Made by a program: the position numbers and the translations under genes | Assembly (NCBI GenBank): GCA_031472005.1 | Contig: PZJY01000005.1 | Location: 2,232,001 to 2,296,000 of the forward strand | Direction: 5' to 3' | DNA from: Tetracladium setigerum | Taxonomy: Eukaryota > Ascomycota > Leotiomycetes > Helotiales | Length of the DNA stretch: 64,000 nucleotides | The notes under the pieces: generated by a model | Seen by the model: the letters and a program-made list of their open reading frames with translations, nothing else | Told to the model about the DNA's origin: nothing | Databases searched by the model: none | Part shown: one piece after another, positions 36,129 to 46,255 of the stretch | How the letters are laid out: each line of letters starts with the position of its first letter | Numbering within the stretch: position 1 is the stretch's first letter

Positions 36129-36635
36129 ACCACTTCGGCTCGCCACATTCCTAATCAGCGGATTCCCACGCTACGGTGACACGACTTTCCGGCCTTCTGT
36201 TCTCTCCTCGTCACTGGCTACCAGCAAATCCCAACTTTTGAGTTCCACGTGCCCTGACTTGACACCCAAACTCTACCCACCAACCCTCCTCACAACATTC
36301 CAAGGAACCAAATAACAAGTCTTATTCTTGTTATTGCGCAGCAGTTTGCAAGTGCAGCTTTCGTGGAGGTTGACATAAACCTTCCTCTATCATCCGGGGA
36401 TCCCGAATCACAGACAACAACTAGAAAGCGGACCCCCGATCCCGAGTCGAGTCGATCCCAAGGCGAAAAGACTCCGAAACGAACTGACGGCTGTCGGTGG
36501 GACGAAGAAACCACTTTTTTTCTAGAAAGGATCTTGTCGGACGAAACTGGGCACTGACCGCTCGCGAATGATTAGAACAAGCATCAACAGCGCACTGTTC
36601 CCAATCACAAGACATCTGATCAATTCGTCGCAACT

Positions 36636-37778
36636 ATGAGCGCACCAGCAAATGTTGGGCCTTCCGCCCCCGTGGAGAAGAAGGGATTGAACAAGTATTT
36701 GTCGAGAATGAAGACGGTGTTGAAGCGAAGCGATGGATCTAAGCGATTGTCCTTCTCGGGAAAGAGTCCGGCTGAGGCAAGGTAAGGCCTATTATCTAAA
36801 TCTTGCCATGAATCATTCTGACGGTAGCAGCACTGCCACCACCGCCGCCGCGAAGCCGGTAGAGAAGAAGAAGGAGGAAGAAGTCGTTGTTGCTCCCGAA
36901 GAAGCGAAAGATGACGGACCAAAGAAGATTCTGCGCTCCCAGGTTCAAGCTGATCGTGCGCGTAAGCTCGGCGAGCGATTCGCAATTCATATCGAACCCT
37001 TCGAGATCAAGGATGATCGTGAGATCCTTCGAGTCGAGAAACCAATTCGCATGCGCATCCACAGAACATGCCACAAGTGCAACACCACATTTGGAGCAAG
37101 CAAAGTGTGTGTCAAGTGCGAGCACACCAGATGCAAGAGCTGTCCTCGCTTCCCTGCGAAGTCCGCCTCGAAAGATAAGGGCAAGGGCAAGGAGAATGAC
37201 AAGCCAGTCGGTTATATCGAACCGGATTCGCATTGGAACCTGAAGGAGGACTATGTCTTGACCATCCCAAGCAAGAAACCCGGATGTCAACCATTGGTGA
37301 GGAAACTGCCAAAGCAAAGGATCAGGAGAAATTGCCATGAGTGCAACACTCTCTTTGTTACCAAGTCCAAGTCATGTGCCAACTGTGGACATGTTCGTTG
37401 CACGGAGTGTCCTCGCGATCCGTAAGTCTTGTTCTCACTCGCCTTCTTCTCTATCGACTAACATTTCATAGGGCCAAGAAGAAGAAGTACCCAGATGGTT
37501 ATCCCGGCGATGCATTCTCCACTAATACATCTCTACCCATCAAATACGCCTGCTCAAGTTGCACCAAAGTATTCCCCGCCGTTCCACATCCCGACAGTGA
37601 AGAAGGAAAAGCACTCGCCGCCGACCCCACAGCCGAGAAACAGAAATGCGTCCGATGTGGTCATGAGAGGTGTGATGCTTGTTATCGCGCACCTCCGCGA
37701 AAGGTTGAACCGGTACCCGACCCCGATGTGTTGAAGAGTTTGGAAGCCAAACTGTCGGCTCTGAGAGTTGCTACTTGA
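36636..37778 (+). CDS. Fungal protein with three zinc-ribbon-like Cys clusters
   Basis: Seen: exons 36636-36781, 36828-37421 and 37472-37778, 348 residues. The basic N-terminus (LNKYLSRMKTVLKRSDGSKR) is followed by a charged linker and then three copies of C-x2-C ... C-x2-C-x4-C-x2-C: CHKCNTTFGAS.VCVKCEHTRCKSC, CHECNTLF...CANCGHVRCTEC and CSSCTKVF...CVRCGHERCDAC. Each cluster can bind one or two zinc ions. The second intron has a CTAAC branch site. The first acceptor is a TAGCAG tandem, so one Ser may be included or skipped. I know this architecture as a conserved fungal family without an assigned role. The repeated clusters could mediate protein or nucleic-acid binding. No membrane segment. 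The leader region upstream is unusually long. Confidence 0.85.
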
Positions 37779-39460
37779 GGAAGGTGCGTGGTTGACCTGT
37801 CATTAGTACGGTCGAGGGAAGCACGGGCTGTTTTTTTTTTTTTTGGGTGCATTAACGACTACGATGAGGAGCGAGCGAGCGAATGGATTGTTTGGAGATT
37901 TGATGGATGATTTTGTTTCTTGTGAGACGATGTGAGTGTCTTTTGGAAGGTCGCATGGCTTGGAGGGATGGGCATTGGAATTGGAATAAGAGATATCTCA
38001 ACTTAAAAATTAAAAGAGGGTGGTTTTTTGCCCGTTGGTTTATTTATCAGCTTTTAGGAAGGTTTATTCTTCTAATTATCTTTTTGAAAGTGAATTAGTG
38101 AAATTCTGGACGATGTCAATCTGCATACAGAGTAAAGATCGCAAACAAGCACAATTTCAGGGCAAGGTCTGCAATCATTTCAAACCGTTCAGTATTCAAT
38201 AAAGTAAATACAATAGTTGCACAATTGAACATACAAATGCATTTCCTCCATGACCTTTCTCTCTCGCGTCTGCTTCACTTACTCAATCAATCTACCACCA
38301 ACTCTAACCAAACCCCATAACCAAGGTCACGGTAACACCTATCGTCATACTGAGCACAATGCATACAAAAGTCAAAAACAGTCAAATCTCAATTTCTTCC
38401 ATCCCTTCTTTCCTTCCATCCTTCGTAAAAATCTCTGTCTCCCCCCCTTCTCAAACATGCCCAAACTCCAGTCTCATGGTAACTCCATAACAACCACAGC
38501 GTCATCAAACAATGAAACTCAATAATCCAACACCAACCCAACAACAACAACCCAAACAAACAAATCGAAAAAAAGTCAAAATATGAATCAAATTATGCAA
38601 AACATATTTAGCTCACTAAGTACCTCCTCAAGCAAACGGAAAGAAAATAGCTCATCCCAGACAACTCGAAAATTTACTTTCATACTTTTTCTATGTGCGT
38701 GTGGACAGACATCCGAAAATCCAATTCCGATGACTTACTTACATTTGCATGGCAACCCGAATAAAGGCCACATGGCAAAACCATGGCATGATGGCAAGGT
38801 TACTTACTTAGGTACGAATTACTTGCTTAGCTACTGTAGGTAGGTACCTTAGGTACAGGACGGGACGGCATGAGTAAGGAATAAGGTTGGTGGTGTTGAT
38901 GGCGATGCTGATCATGATCATGTTCATGATGGCAAAACTATAAATCTGAGTTGCGGTTGGGTACTGCAGATTGGTTTTAAAGGGTTCTTTCGGGAATGAT
39001 ATTATTCATGGGGACAAGTTGTTTGATGGGATGGCTGAGACTTAGTACTGAGTATTGTGTCTGGTGAGTGAGTGAGTGAGTTCTTTTGCCACAGACAGAC
39101 CATATAACCTCTTGAGCGAGTAATATGTGAGCAAGTAGTGAGGAAAGGTTTATCATATTTGAGTTGTCGCTTTTTCTTCAGTGAGACGTTTTGTCGCGTT
39201 CTGTTCTTCTCGGTACTGTAATCGCTAAACACCGCCAAACTGGGACGTTCCATTCTAACCGCTGAAAGACCCCACATCCTTCGCATTCGCTTATATCCAA
39301 AGGTAGTTAGATCCAAAACTATTTCCCTCTTTGAGCAGAATTCTCGGCTTTTCTTGTCCGGAACAAAATACTGAGCACAATTACGTTTCATGCCAAGCGA
39401 TTGCCAACTGGGACAATTATAGTTTAAGATAAGGCGGTGTGGATTTCAACAAAAAAGATT
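37779..39460. other. Intergenic, about 1.7 kb
   Basis: AT-rich sequence between the Cys-cluster gene and tRNA-Cys. Several short frames, none protein-like. GGTAGGTACCTTAGGTAC-type short repeats occur near 38840. Confidence 0.55.
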
Positions 39461-39570
39461 GCTCCTTTAGCTCAGTGGTAGAGCGGAAGATTGCAGCGAC
39501 CTTCAGTTCTATACAGAATTGTAAGACTATCAGTCATCTTCAGGTCACTTGTTCGAGCCAGGTAGGGAGC
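39461..39570 (+). tRNA. tRNA-Cys (anticodon GCA), intron-containing
   Basis: Seen: acceptor stem GCTCCTT pairs with AGGGAGC at the end; D arm GCTC...GAGC; anticodon stem GAAGA pairs with TCTTC; T arm ACTTG-TTCGAGC-CAGGT. The anticodon loop reads TTGCAG before the interruption, giving anticodon GCA. About 39 nt follow, starting CGACC and ending CAGTC, inserted after position 37, the canonical place for nuclear tRNA introns. A-box (TAGCTCAGTGG) and B-box (GTTCGAGCC) promoter elements are intact. The mature tRNA would be about 71 nt before CCA addition. Confidence 0.93.
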
Positions 39571-40124
39571 TTCAATTGCTTCAATCTGAAGATTTATATA
39601 TTTTGCCGTTTTGGTAGATATTTTGGGTGGGGTGGAGCGGTGGGGAGTCGCAGAGGTGTTTTTGGGCTTCTTTTTGGCTGGGAGAAGAATGTGTGCATGT
39701 GCCAAGTAAGATTAGGATTTTGCACGAAGCATAGAATTTACTATGTTATATGTTACCATTCTGTTATTGTTGTTAACTTGTGTACTAGAAGGTAAGGTAT
39801 TATAATCCAGAGAAATATCAAACCTCAATCTCAAGTTTATTACAAACTCCAAAATGAATCCTGTGAGGAACTTGCTGAAGGATGCTAAACGGTTATGCAC
39901 GTTCTTCTCTCGTTTCCTACTTGTACCTATTCTTCTTTTCAAGTCAACAACACGGAGCATTCTCAAATTTCACCAATTCTAACATCCTCTGAAATTTCGT
40001 TGTGCGAAGTAATTCACAGCTCTGAGAGCGTTCGGAAATTTATTCCTTTCGTTGAGTAGGATTTGTGAAGTGTTCATTATCAAAACTCAAGCCTAAATGT
40101 GTATCGAAAGTTATACACCTTTGC
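39571..40124. other. Intergenic after tRNA-Cys
   Basis: About 550 bp, nothing recognised; 3' flank of the minus-strand SGNH hydrolase at its right end. Confidence 0.5.
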
Positions 40125-41132
40125 TCAAAAATATTCTCCCTCCATCCACTTCTCATATATCCTCCTCCCCATCGCAAAATGAGCGACACTCTTAGGATGC
40201 ATAGTCTTCATCGCCCACCAAGGATACGCATTTATACCGACATCCGTCCCCTCCTCGGCGCTCTTCCCATCAGCCAAATCTCCCGGCCCATTGCCTCCAA
40301 AAACCACCGTCCGATTAGGCAAGATGTCATTCCCTTGAATAGTAAAAAACCACGAATCCGACCAAACCCTCGGCGTCTCCTCACAAAACCTATTACCCTC
40401 AAACATCCCATCCCAATCTTCATACCAAATCCCCTTTCGCGAATTTGAAAACACCAGGTGCATCTGAACCATCGCAATTGCGACTTGAATGACAATATTC
40501 AAACTTGCCACCATCTGATTGACGCGCGCTCGTAGTTCTTGTGTTAGATATCGACCATACCATAGAAAGTGTTTATCACACTCTTTCGTATCGGCGTTGA
40601 AGAACTGTGCGTATCCAGGAACAATAAGTCTGAACGACGGCTCCTCCCCGGCTTCTAGCACAGACAAATACGTCTTAGCAAGTCTATTCACAAACCTCGG
40701 ATCCGCAATCGCCTCATCCGTTGCGTTCAGACTGGCATCACACGCCGCGGCGTTGTATGCAATACAATTCTCCACCACGGAGCCAAAACCCACGTCGTTT
40801 CCCCCGATCGTTAAGGTGGCCCATTTTCCGGAGGGCTTGGATTTCATGAGTTCGATTTGAGATGTGCGGTTATTGGCATCTGGGTGCTTGATGTCGCTCA
40901 TTAGGGCACCCGTGCAGGCGAGGTGGTAGACTTCGACTTCTGGACTGCCGGTGAGGTTGGCAATTTGGTGGGGGTAGGAGCCATTGCAGCGGAGACAAGA
41001 GCCTTTGGTGTCGAATTCATCAAGAAGCCAGCCACATGAGGCTCCGATTCCTGCGGAATAGGAATCGCCTAGGGCATAGAAACTTGGAGGTGACACGGAG
41101 AGAGAGTTGATGATGGGGTACTGAGTAATCAT
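40125..41132 (-). CDS. SGNH/GDSL-type hydrolase
   Basis: Seen: one 335-codon frame. GDSYSAG carries the nucleophile Ser24, GGND (110-113) is the block III motif, and KTMHPKSVAH near residues 309-318 supplies the catalytic His. CSLxxC-like paired cysteines (CGWL, CLRC, ACTG, CIAYNAAAC) suggest an oxidised, secreted protein. Known: SGNH hydrolases cleave esters of lipids or acetylated polysaccharides. The start chosen is the first ATG in frame, but it gives no signal peptide. A TTTCAG acceptor sits about 30 nt upstream, so a missing first exon carrying the signal peptide is likely. The substrate is unknown. Confidence 0.8.
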   Translation of the reverse strand: MITQYPIINSLSVSPPSFYALGDSYSAGIGASCGWLLDEFDTKGSCLRCNGSYPHQIANLTGSPEVEVYHLACTGALMSDIKHPDANNRTSQIELMKSKPSGKWATLTIGGNDVGFGSVVENCIAYNAAACDASLNATDEAIADPRFVNRLAKTYLSVLEAGEEPSFRLIVPGYAQFFNADTKECDKHFLWYGRYLTQELRARVNQMVASLNIVIQVAIAMVQMHLVFSNSRKGIWYEDWDGMFEGNRFCEETPRVWSDSWFFTIQGNDILPNRTVVFGGNGPGDLADGKSAEEGTDVGINAYPWWAMKTMHPKSVAHFAMGRRIYEKWMEGEYF

Positions 41133-41978
41133 TTTTTGATGTGGGTCGAGACCATCTGAAAGTGTGGTTTTGTGACTTTAGAGTTTGATATAAGATATGA
41201 GGGTCAGTGAATGTCGTTGAGTTTGGAGTTCGTGAGGTTGATGAGGTTGTGGTTCTGGATATACTGTTGCTGCTGACGCAGCCCAATCATGGTAGCCTAT
41301 TCAGCACGTGTAACCAATCACAAGACTCACCTGTATCTGTAATTCGTTGTCTTGATCACGAGTAATATTGTACAACGCGTATTTCAACCGCGACAATGGT
41401 ACAACAATACGTGACAGTGAATAGCGCTAGTTACTTCTGTGACTTTACGTCCACTAGCTCATAAGCTGCACATTATGAGCTCCTAAAACTTCACTCCTCC
41501 AGGTGCCTATAGAAATTCCGCCTGCGGCAGGTCGGTGCAAACCCAACTTTGGCCAGCGAGCCCAAGTTTGGTGATAGAAGGGAAGGTAAATAATTTGAGA
41601 ATAGATCATGGAAGTGATGAGGAGATCTTGGATACGGTGAGTACAACGACACCAAGTCCTCCAATACCCAGACATGGCTTACTCTTTGGTTATGATACAC
41701 TTGGGAGGGAATAGGAGATTGTGGCCGCCTCTGAGACTGTCCCTTAGCCGTCAACACATGAGAAAATTAGCAGCTAAAGATGACAGAATTCTGCTGAATT
41801 CATTCATAAATATTAGCAGCTTGTTTCGCAGAGGAGGGATCCCAATCTCTTGCGGTCAGACGCATGATCAATTCCCAAGCGTACTTTCCCATTTGGGACG
41901 TCCAACCCATGCCTCCCACACTCACTGATTATCAATTACCATCCATTCAAGCTCGAAAATCCCCATCTCTCAATCTGA
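41133..41978. other. Region between two minus-strand genes
   Basis: About 850 bp; may contain an unresolved 5' exon of the SGNH hydrolase near 41140-41290. No other coding signal. Confidence 0.45.
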
Positions 41979-44368
41979 TCAACCACAGAAGAAGGATTCT
42001 GCATCGATATCCAATCCATCGAGCCCAGAATTCCACCACCTGGCGCAGTTTGATCCTATAAACATCAGCAGAATCCCTTTCACAAAATTGTCCAAACCTA
42101 CAAAATTCATATTTTGCCACTCATAACCATATGTATACTCCGGCAACGGCCGTTCCACGTGTAAACCTGCCACCTGAATATTAAACTGCTCCGAATATTG
42201 CGGTTCCTGAGATCTCATAGCTTGTTCTGTCTGCTGATGATCCATCGCCGCCGCGGTAGCTGCTGCTGCATCTTGTTCTTCTCTTCTCTTCTTGCGAAGG
42301 ATGTGGCTCGTGGCTTCTGCGTGTAGTTCGTCTAACACCTGGCTTGACCTTTTGGAGAATGATTCCTTGTCCGCGGCGGCCTTGATTTGTTGCTGGCATC
42401 TTTCAGCGGCTTTGAAATAGGCTATCCAGGTTTCTTCTGGGTCGGACTGGTGTTTGATTACGTATACGTAGAGAGCAACAATCGCCGTGAAGCCACAGAA
42501 GTGTGTGAACTTTGTCCATCAGCTCATGTATCTTTATGGAATCTTGGAATTAGAGATTATGGACTTACCCAAGAGCCGTTGAAGAACTGGCTGACTTGAA
42601 AGATGGCATTTAGAAGTTCAGTCATGTCCATCGAAGCCTTTAGACACTCGACCACATTGTTTTCATGATCGTCGCGGAGAACAGGATTAATTTCTTCGCC
42701 ATCTAAAGGGTTGTGAAGGAGGAATGGCCGGAAGATAACGATCACAAGGTGCAAGTGAGATATTTTGAGCCCGAAGATTTGTTGGCGTGTGAGGATACGC
42801 AGGCCGTTTATGTCTTGACCCAAAAACGCGCGGTTCGAGTGTGCGAGAACTTTCAGCGAGTTGTGGTGCTTGCGCGCCAGCCCGAGTCTCTTTTCTAGCG
42901 AGTGAGGTTTGATTCCATAGAGGTCACGATTTGTAGCTCCGAGAATCACGGAAATCCTGAAGAGTGTCAGAGAAGCCTATCTTTTAGGACAGAGGGCTCT
43001 ACTGTTTCTGATAGATGGTAGATAACATGACACACTGGGTCTCGTTCTTGGTTTCGACATAATTTGTTTTCGTCAGATTCTCATCGTTGACCATCAGTGG
43101 GTTATCCTAATGTAAGTAAGCGGGGACCTCTACATACTACAAGATGAGAGCTGACCTGGTCAATCATCTCATCATTAAACCATTCTGGACGTCCGAAAGC
43201 AAGAGAAAAATACTTGTCCACTGTGTAGGCCGACCAAAATGCCTTTTTGCAACACTCTGCATGAATGAGATCTTTCTGCCTATGCCGGTCGGACTTTACT
43301 TTTCTGTGCATTTGCATCATGTAGATGTGGCTCACGGCTGTAGCAAGGCAACTCCAAGCATGGTTCACTCTCGACCTTGAGAGGAGATAGTAGCATTGTA
43401 AAACCCGAGCCTGGACACTTTCCAAACGGACTTCACCCCTCTCTCGAGTCAAGAGATCATCAGCAGCTTGGAACAATCGGAAGCTTTCCGAGTTAGATTG
43501 AATTTAAGTATATCAAACCGCTGAAATAACTTACCTTATATTCTTATCTCCTTCTTTAGACGACACATCTTGGTGGTTGTAGGCACTTGCAAGTATGAGC
43601 AAGATGACCGCACTCCTCGCGTTATCCACCTGTTGGCCGGTTTTAAAACTTTGCAGAACAGAGAGAAGCCACTTGTCAACTGTCGGCTGATGCATAATTC
43701 TCATATTAGGAGTAATGACTTCAAAGAATTTAGCAGTCAAAGTTCTCGCTTCGTCCAGTTGGGGAAGTACGAAAAACGATGAGTTGACCTCTGGCAGCAG
43801 TGGATCGCCATGAGCATAGACAGGGTTTTTATGCGTAGGTGCTGATAAGTGAAGGAGATCATGTTGAGTCCGGCGATAGGCGGATGCAAAAGTGTGAGAA
43901 TCTTTGTCTTGAGTTTCGATATTGTCTGGCTTTGGATGGAGTGGATCAACCTTCTCGGACGAGCTTGAGTCGGATGAATTATCAGGAGATTGATCCCTCT
44001 TGTTAGCCGAGCCTGCTCCAGGAATCCAACCAGTACCAGATTTCCAGGGCTCATGGGGAGATGCGGATTGAATTGGAGGTGCTTTACCCCGAGTATACTT
44101 GGCAGTATACGAGCACTCGATCTCGACTCCGGCACCTGTGCAATGAGCGCATGGCTTTTGTCCACTACATCGCATTTTCTTGCTGTTTTACGTCAGTATT
44201 TCCTTCAACCCGTACGCCGAGGTCTATAAATCTCACTGCTTGCATCTGTCACACGCCCGCGTCGCTCTCCTTTTCGATCGATTCGATGGGAGGGCAGGGG
44301 ATATGGATTTCGCCGATGAGCGACTGTTTTTGGTTGGGGAAAGACTACCCTCAACCAGGGCTTCCATT
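41979..44368 (-). CDS. Zn(II)2Cys6 transcription factor with fungal_trans domain; apparent 1-nt insertion near its start
   Basis: Seen: exons 44237-44368, 43535-44182, 43156-43483, 43003-43106, 42569-42956 and 41979-42509 (minus strand), about 709 residues. The zinc cluster crosses intron 1: ACDRCK / KKMRCSGQKPCAHCTG. Family segments: LLILASAYNHQ, SFRLFQAADDLLTRERG, KKAFWSAYTVDKYFSLAFGRPEWFND, ISVILGATNRDLYGI, FTHFCGFTAIVALYVYVI. The end is PQYSEQFNIQVAG...GLDGLDIDAESFF. The frame into the zinc cluster lacks an ATG; the ATG at 44366-44368 is one base out. Removing one T from the TTTT run (A44340-44343 on plus) gives a natural N-terminus, MEALVEGSLSPTKN, and an exon sum of 710 codons. An unseen upstream exon is the alternative. 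Nuclear regulator; targets unknown. Confidence 0.8.
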
Positions 44369-45246
44369 TTATCTAGCGGCAACCTAGCCGTTGCATGTGA
44401 AAGCTTCTTGATAGATCGACGTGCTATGACAAGTGAGCTGTGAGAGCAATGTCGTTCGGAAAAGGGGAAAAGCGGTTAAAGGACGACAGCTCAGCGAGAC
44501 ATTTATCCGCGCGGCATTTTAATAATAGGAACGCCAAGGACATATGCCTTTCCACAGCCATACATACAACAAATACATTGCAAAATTCGAGGACCAAGGT
44601 ATAAGATTTTTTGGAAGTGCAGTAATCCCTCTTGAGTTGAGGATATAACCTGTAGAAGTCGGCCACAATTTCGCCCCCACCTGCGGCACGATTGGGCATT
44701 AGCTAGCGAGGTGCCTATTTACACCTACCTACTCAGTATGGCAGCCGCAATCCAGCTTCCGAAAAACACCAAAAAGAAATGTTAAAACACTAAAATGCAA
44801 TGGTATTAATTTTAAAAGGACTGAAAAAACAGTGTTTTTGAGAAGAGAAAAAAAAACGATCATTGGTTGCTGGAAGGGACTCTTCACTCAACTCACTGCT
44901 TATCCCGAAAGGAACAAAAAACTATCAAATGTAATGTTGAAAATTTAGGCACGAAGACCTTACGGACCGAATTTTAATATGTGATATATTTCCGTTTGAA
45001 AGGAGTATTCTCAACAAGCATTATCACACGTGCAACGAGTTGACGACCAAGTCACTCGCCCCCTCATAGAACATGACATCACCATTACTATTTCTCCTCG
45101 ACGGCCTTTAAATTCATCGCATTCATTTCTCATATCGATCTTTCTCAAAAACAAAATCTTGCCAATGCCAGACAAAATATCTCACATCTTCTACACATTT
45201 CCCAAGTTGAATCCCCAAAACACCACTTCCATACCAACTCATCAGA
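44369..45246. other. Divergent upstream region, C6 regulator / CsbD-like gene
   Basis: About 880 bp, AT-rich, with poly-A tracts near 44850. No coding signal; probably two divergent promoters. Confidence 0.5.
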
Positions 45247-45728
45247 ATGTCTTCATCCAACACCAACAAAAATCCATCAAACCCCACCGAACCAAACCAA
45301 CCAACCCTCCTATCATCTCACACCCAATACGCCAAAGGATATGCGGAAGAAACAATCGGAAACCTAACTGGATCTAAGGAATGGCAGGAAAGTGGGAAGA
45401 AAGATGCTAAGGAAGGGATTGAGGGGATGAAGGTATAAACAACCTCTCTGTCTAATCAATATCCAATTTCATACTCTTTCCCCTCTTTGAGTTACAATTC
45501 CATCAAATCTCATCAAATCTCGACTCTACCTTCTTTGGATAGAAAAGATATAGTGGACACAAGAAAGTGCTAACAATATCGAAATTAAAACAGGCAGCTA
45601 ATCAACAAAGAAAGAACGACCCAGCACCCAGTGCATTTTTGGGTAAAGCGGAGGAGTTGGCGGGGAAGGCTACGGGATGCGAGGGGATGGAGAAGGAGGG
45701 CACTGAGAGGCAGGAGAAGAGGCAGTGA
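45247..45728 (+). CDS. CsbD-like stress-response protein
   Basis: Seen: exons 45247-45432 and 45594-45728, 106 residues; the 161-bp intron ends in AAAACAG and has a CTAAC branch site. After a Ser/Asn/Pro-rich N-terminus, two CsbD-like helical repeats follow: GYAEETIGNLTGSKEWQESGKKDAKEG and AFLGKAEELAGKATGCEGMEKEG. Known: the fungal relatives (mismatch- and cruciform-binding protein HMP1-like) are small, very hydrophilic, and often stress induced; the molecular role is uncertain. Cytosolic or nuclear, no targeting signal. Family size fits. Confidence 0.85.
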
Positions 45729-46255
45729 ATGAGGAGGAAAGTGATGGTATTTTGTCACTCTTCTCACTTTTACAAACATAGAAAAATGCAACGTTTAGGT
45801 TCTTTGGCATTCAAGGGCGCAAGAATGAGAGAATGTGGTATTCCACCATTCTGTCACTCACTCACTGGTGGCATGAGTGAGAAAATAACACATTGTAAAG
45901 TACAATATTAGAAACGAATGTGATTTGATTATTCTTCTAGTTCCATCTGATTACTTCCCAAATTCGACATCACAAAATCTTGGGCTATCCCGAAAATTGC
46001 TTTTGATCCTCCAATATCTTTTCTTGTAAAAAATGCAACGAGCAAATGGTAGGAAGGGGGCAATGGTGTTGGCAACGTGGGAAATGGGAAAAGCTACCCA
46101 AACCACCACAGCAACACCGTTAATCTATCTATGTACGATACGCAAGCAATGTCTGTTTGTCCATCAATCCATCAATCCATCAATCATCAACTTCATAATC
46201 CATGACACTTCTTCTTTCTCTTCTTCTTCTTTTTCTTGCTTTCAAAAACTGCCGC
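45729..46255. other. Intergenic between convergent genes
   Basis: 3' flanks of the CsbD-like and importin genes; a TCAATCCA triplet repeat near 46160-46185. Nothing else. Confidence 0.55.

Larger units (their letters stand above)
31507..36635. other. Gene-poor stretch, about 5.1 kb
   Basis: No frame here resembles a protein family on either strand. It contains three TACGGAGTA copies (33187, 34836, 35030), a GTTGAA tandem repeat (34881-34908), CT-rich tracts and a CA microsatellite (36097-36127). The last kilobase is probably promoter and leader of the gene at 36636. No RNA gene or transposon was recognised. Confidence 0.55.

Noticed and set aside
35691..36315. Overlapping open frames across the CA repeat
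   Set aside because: Frames of 120-160 codons arise from low-complexity CA and CT tracts, with no family-like text; more likely promoter or leader.
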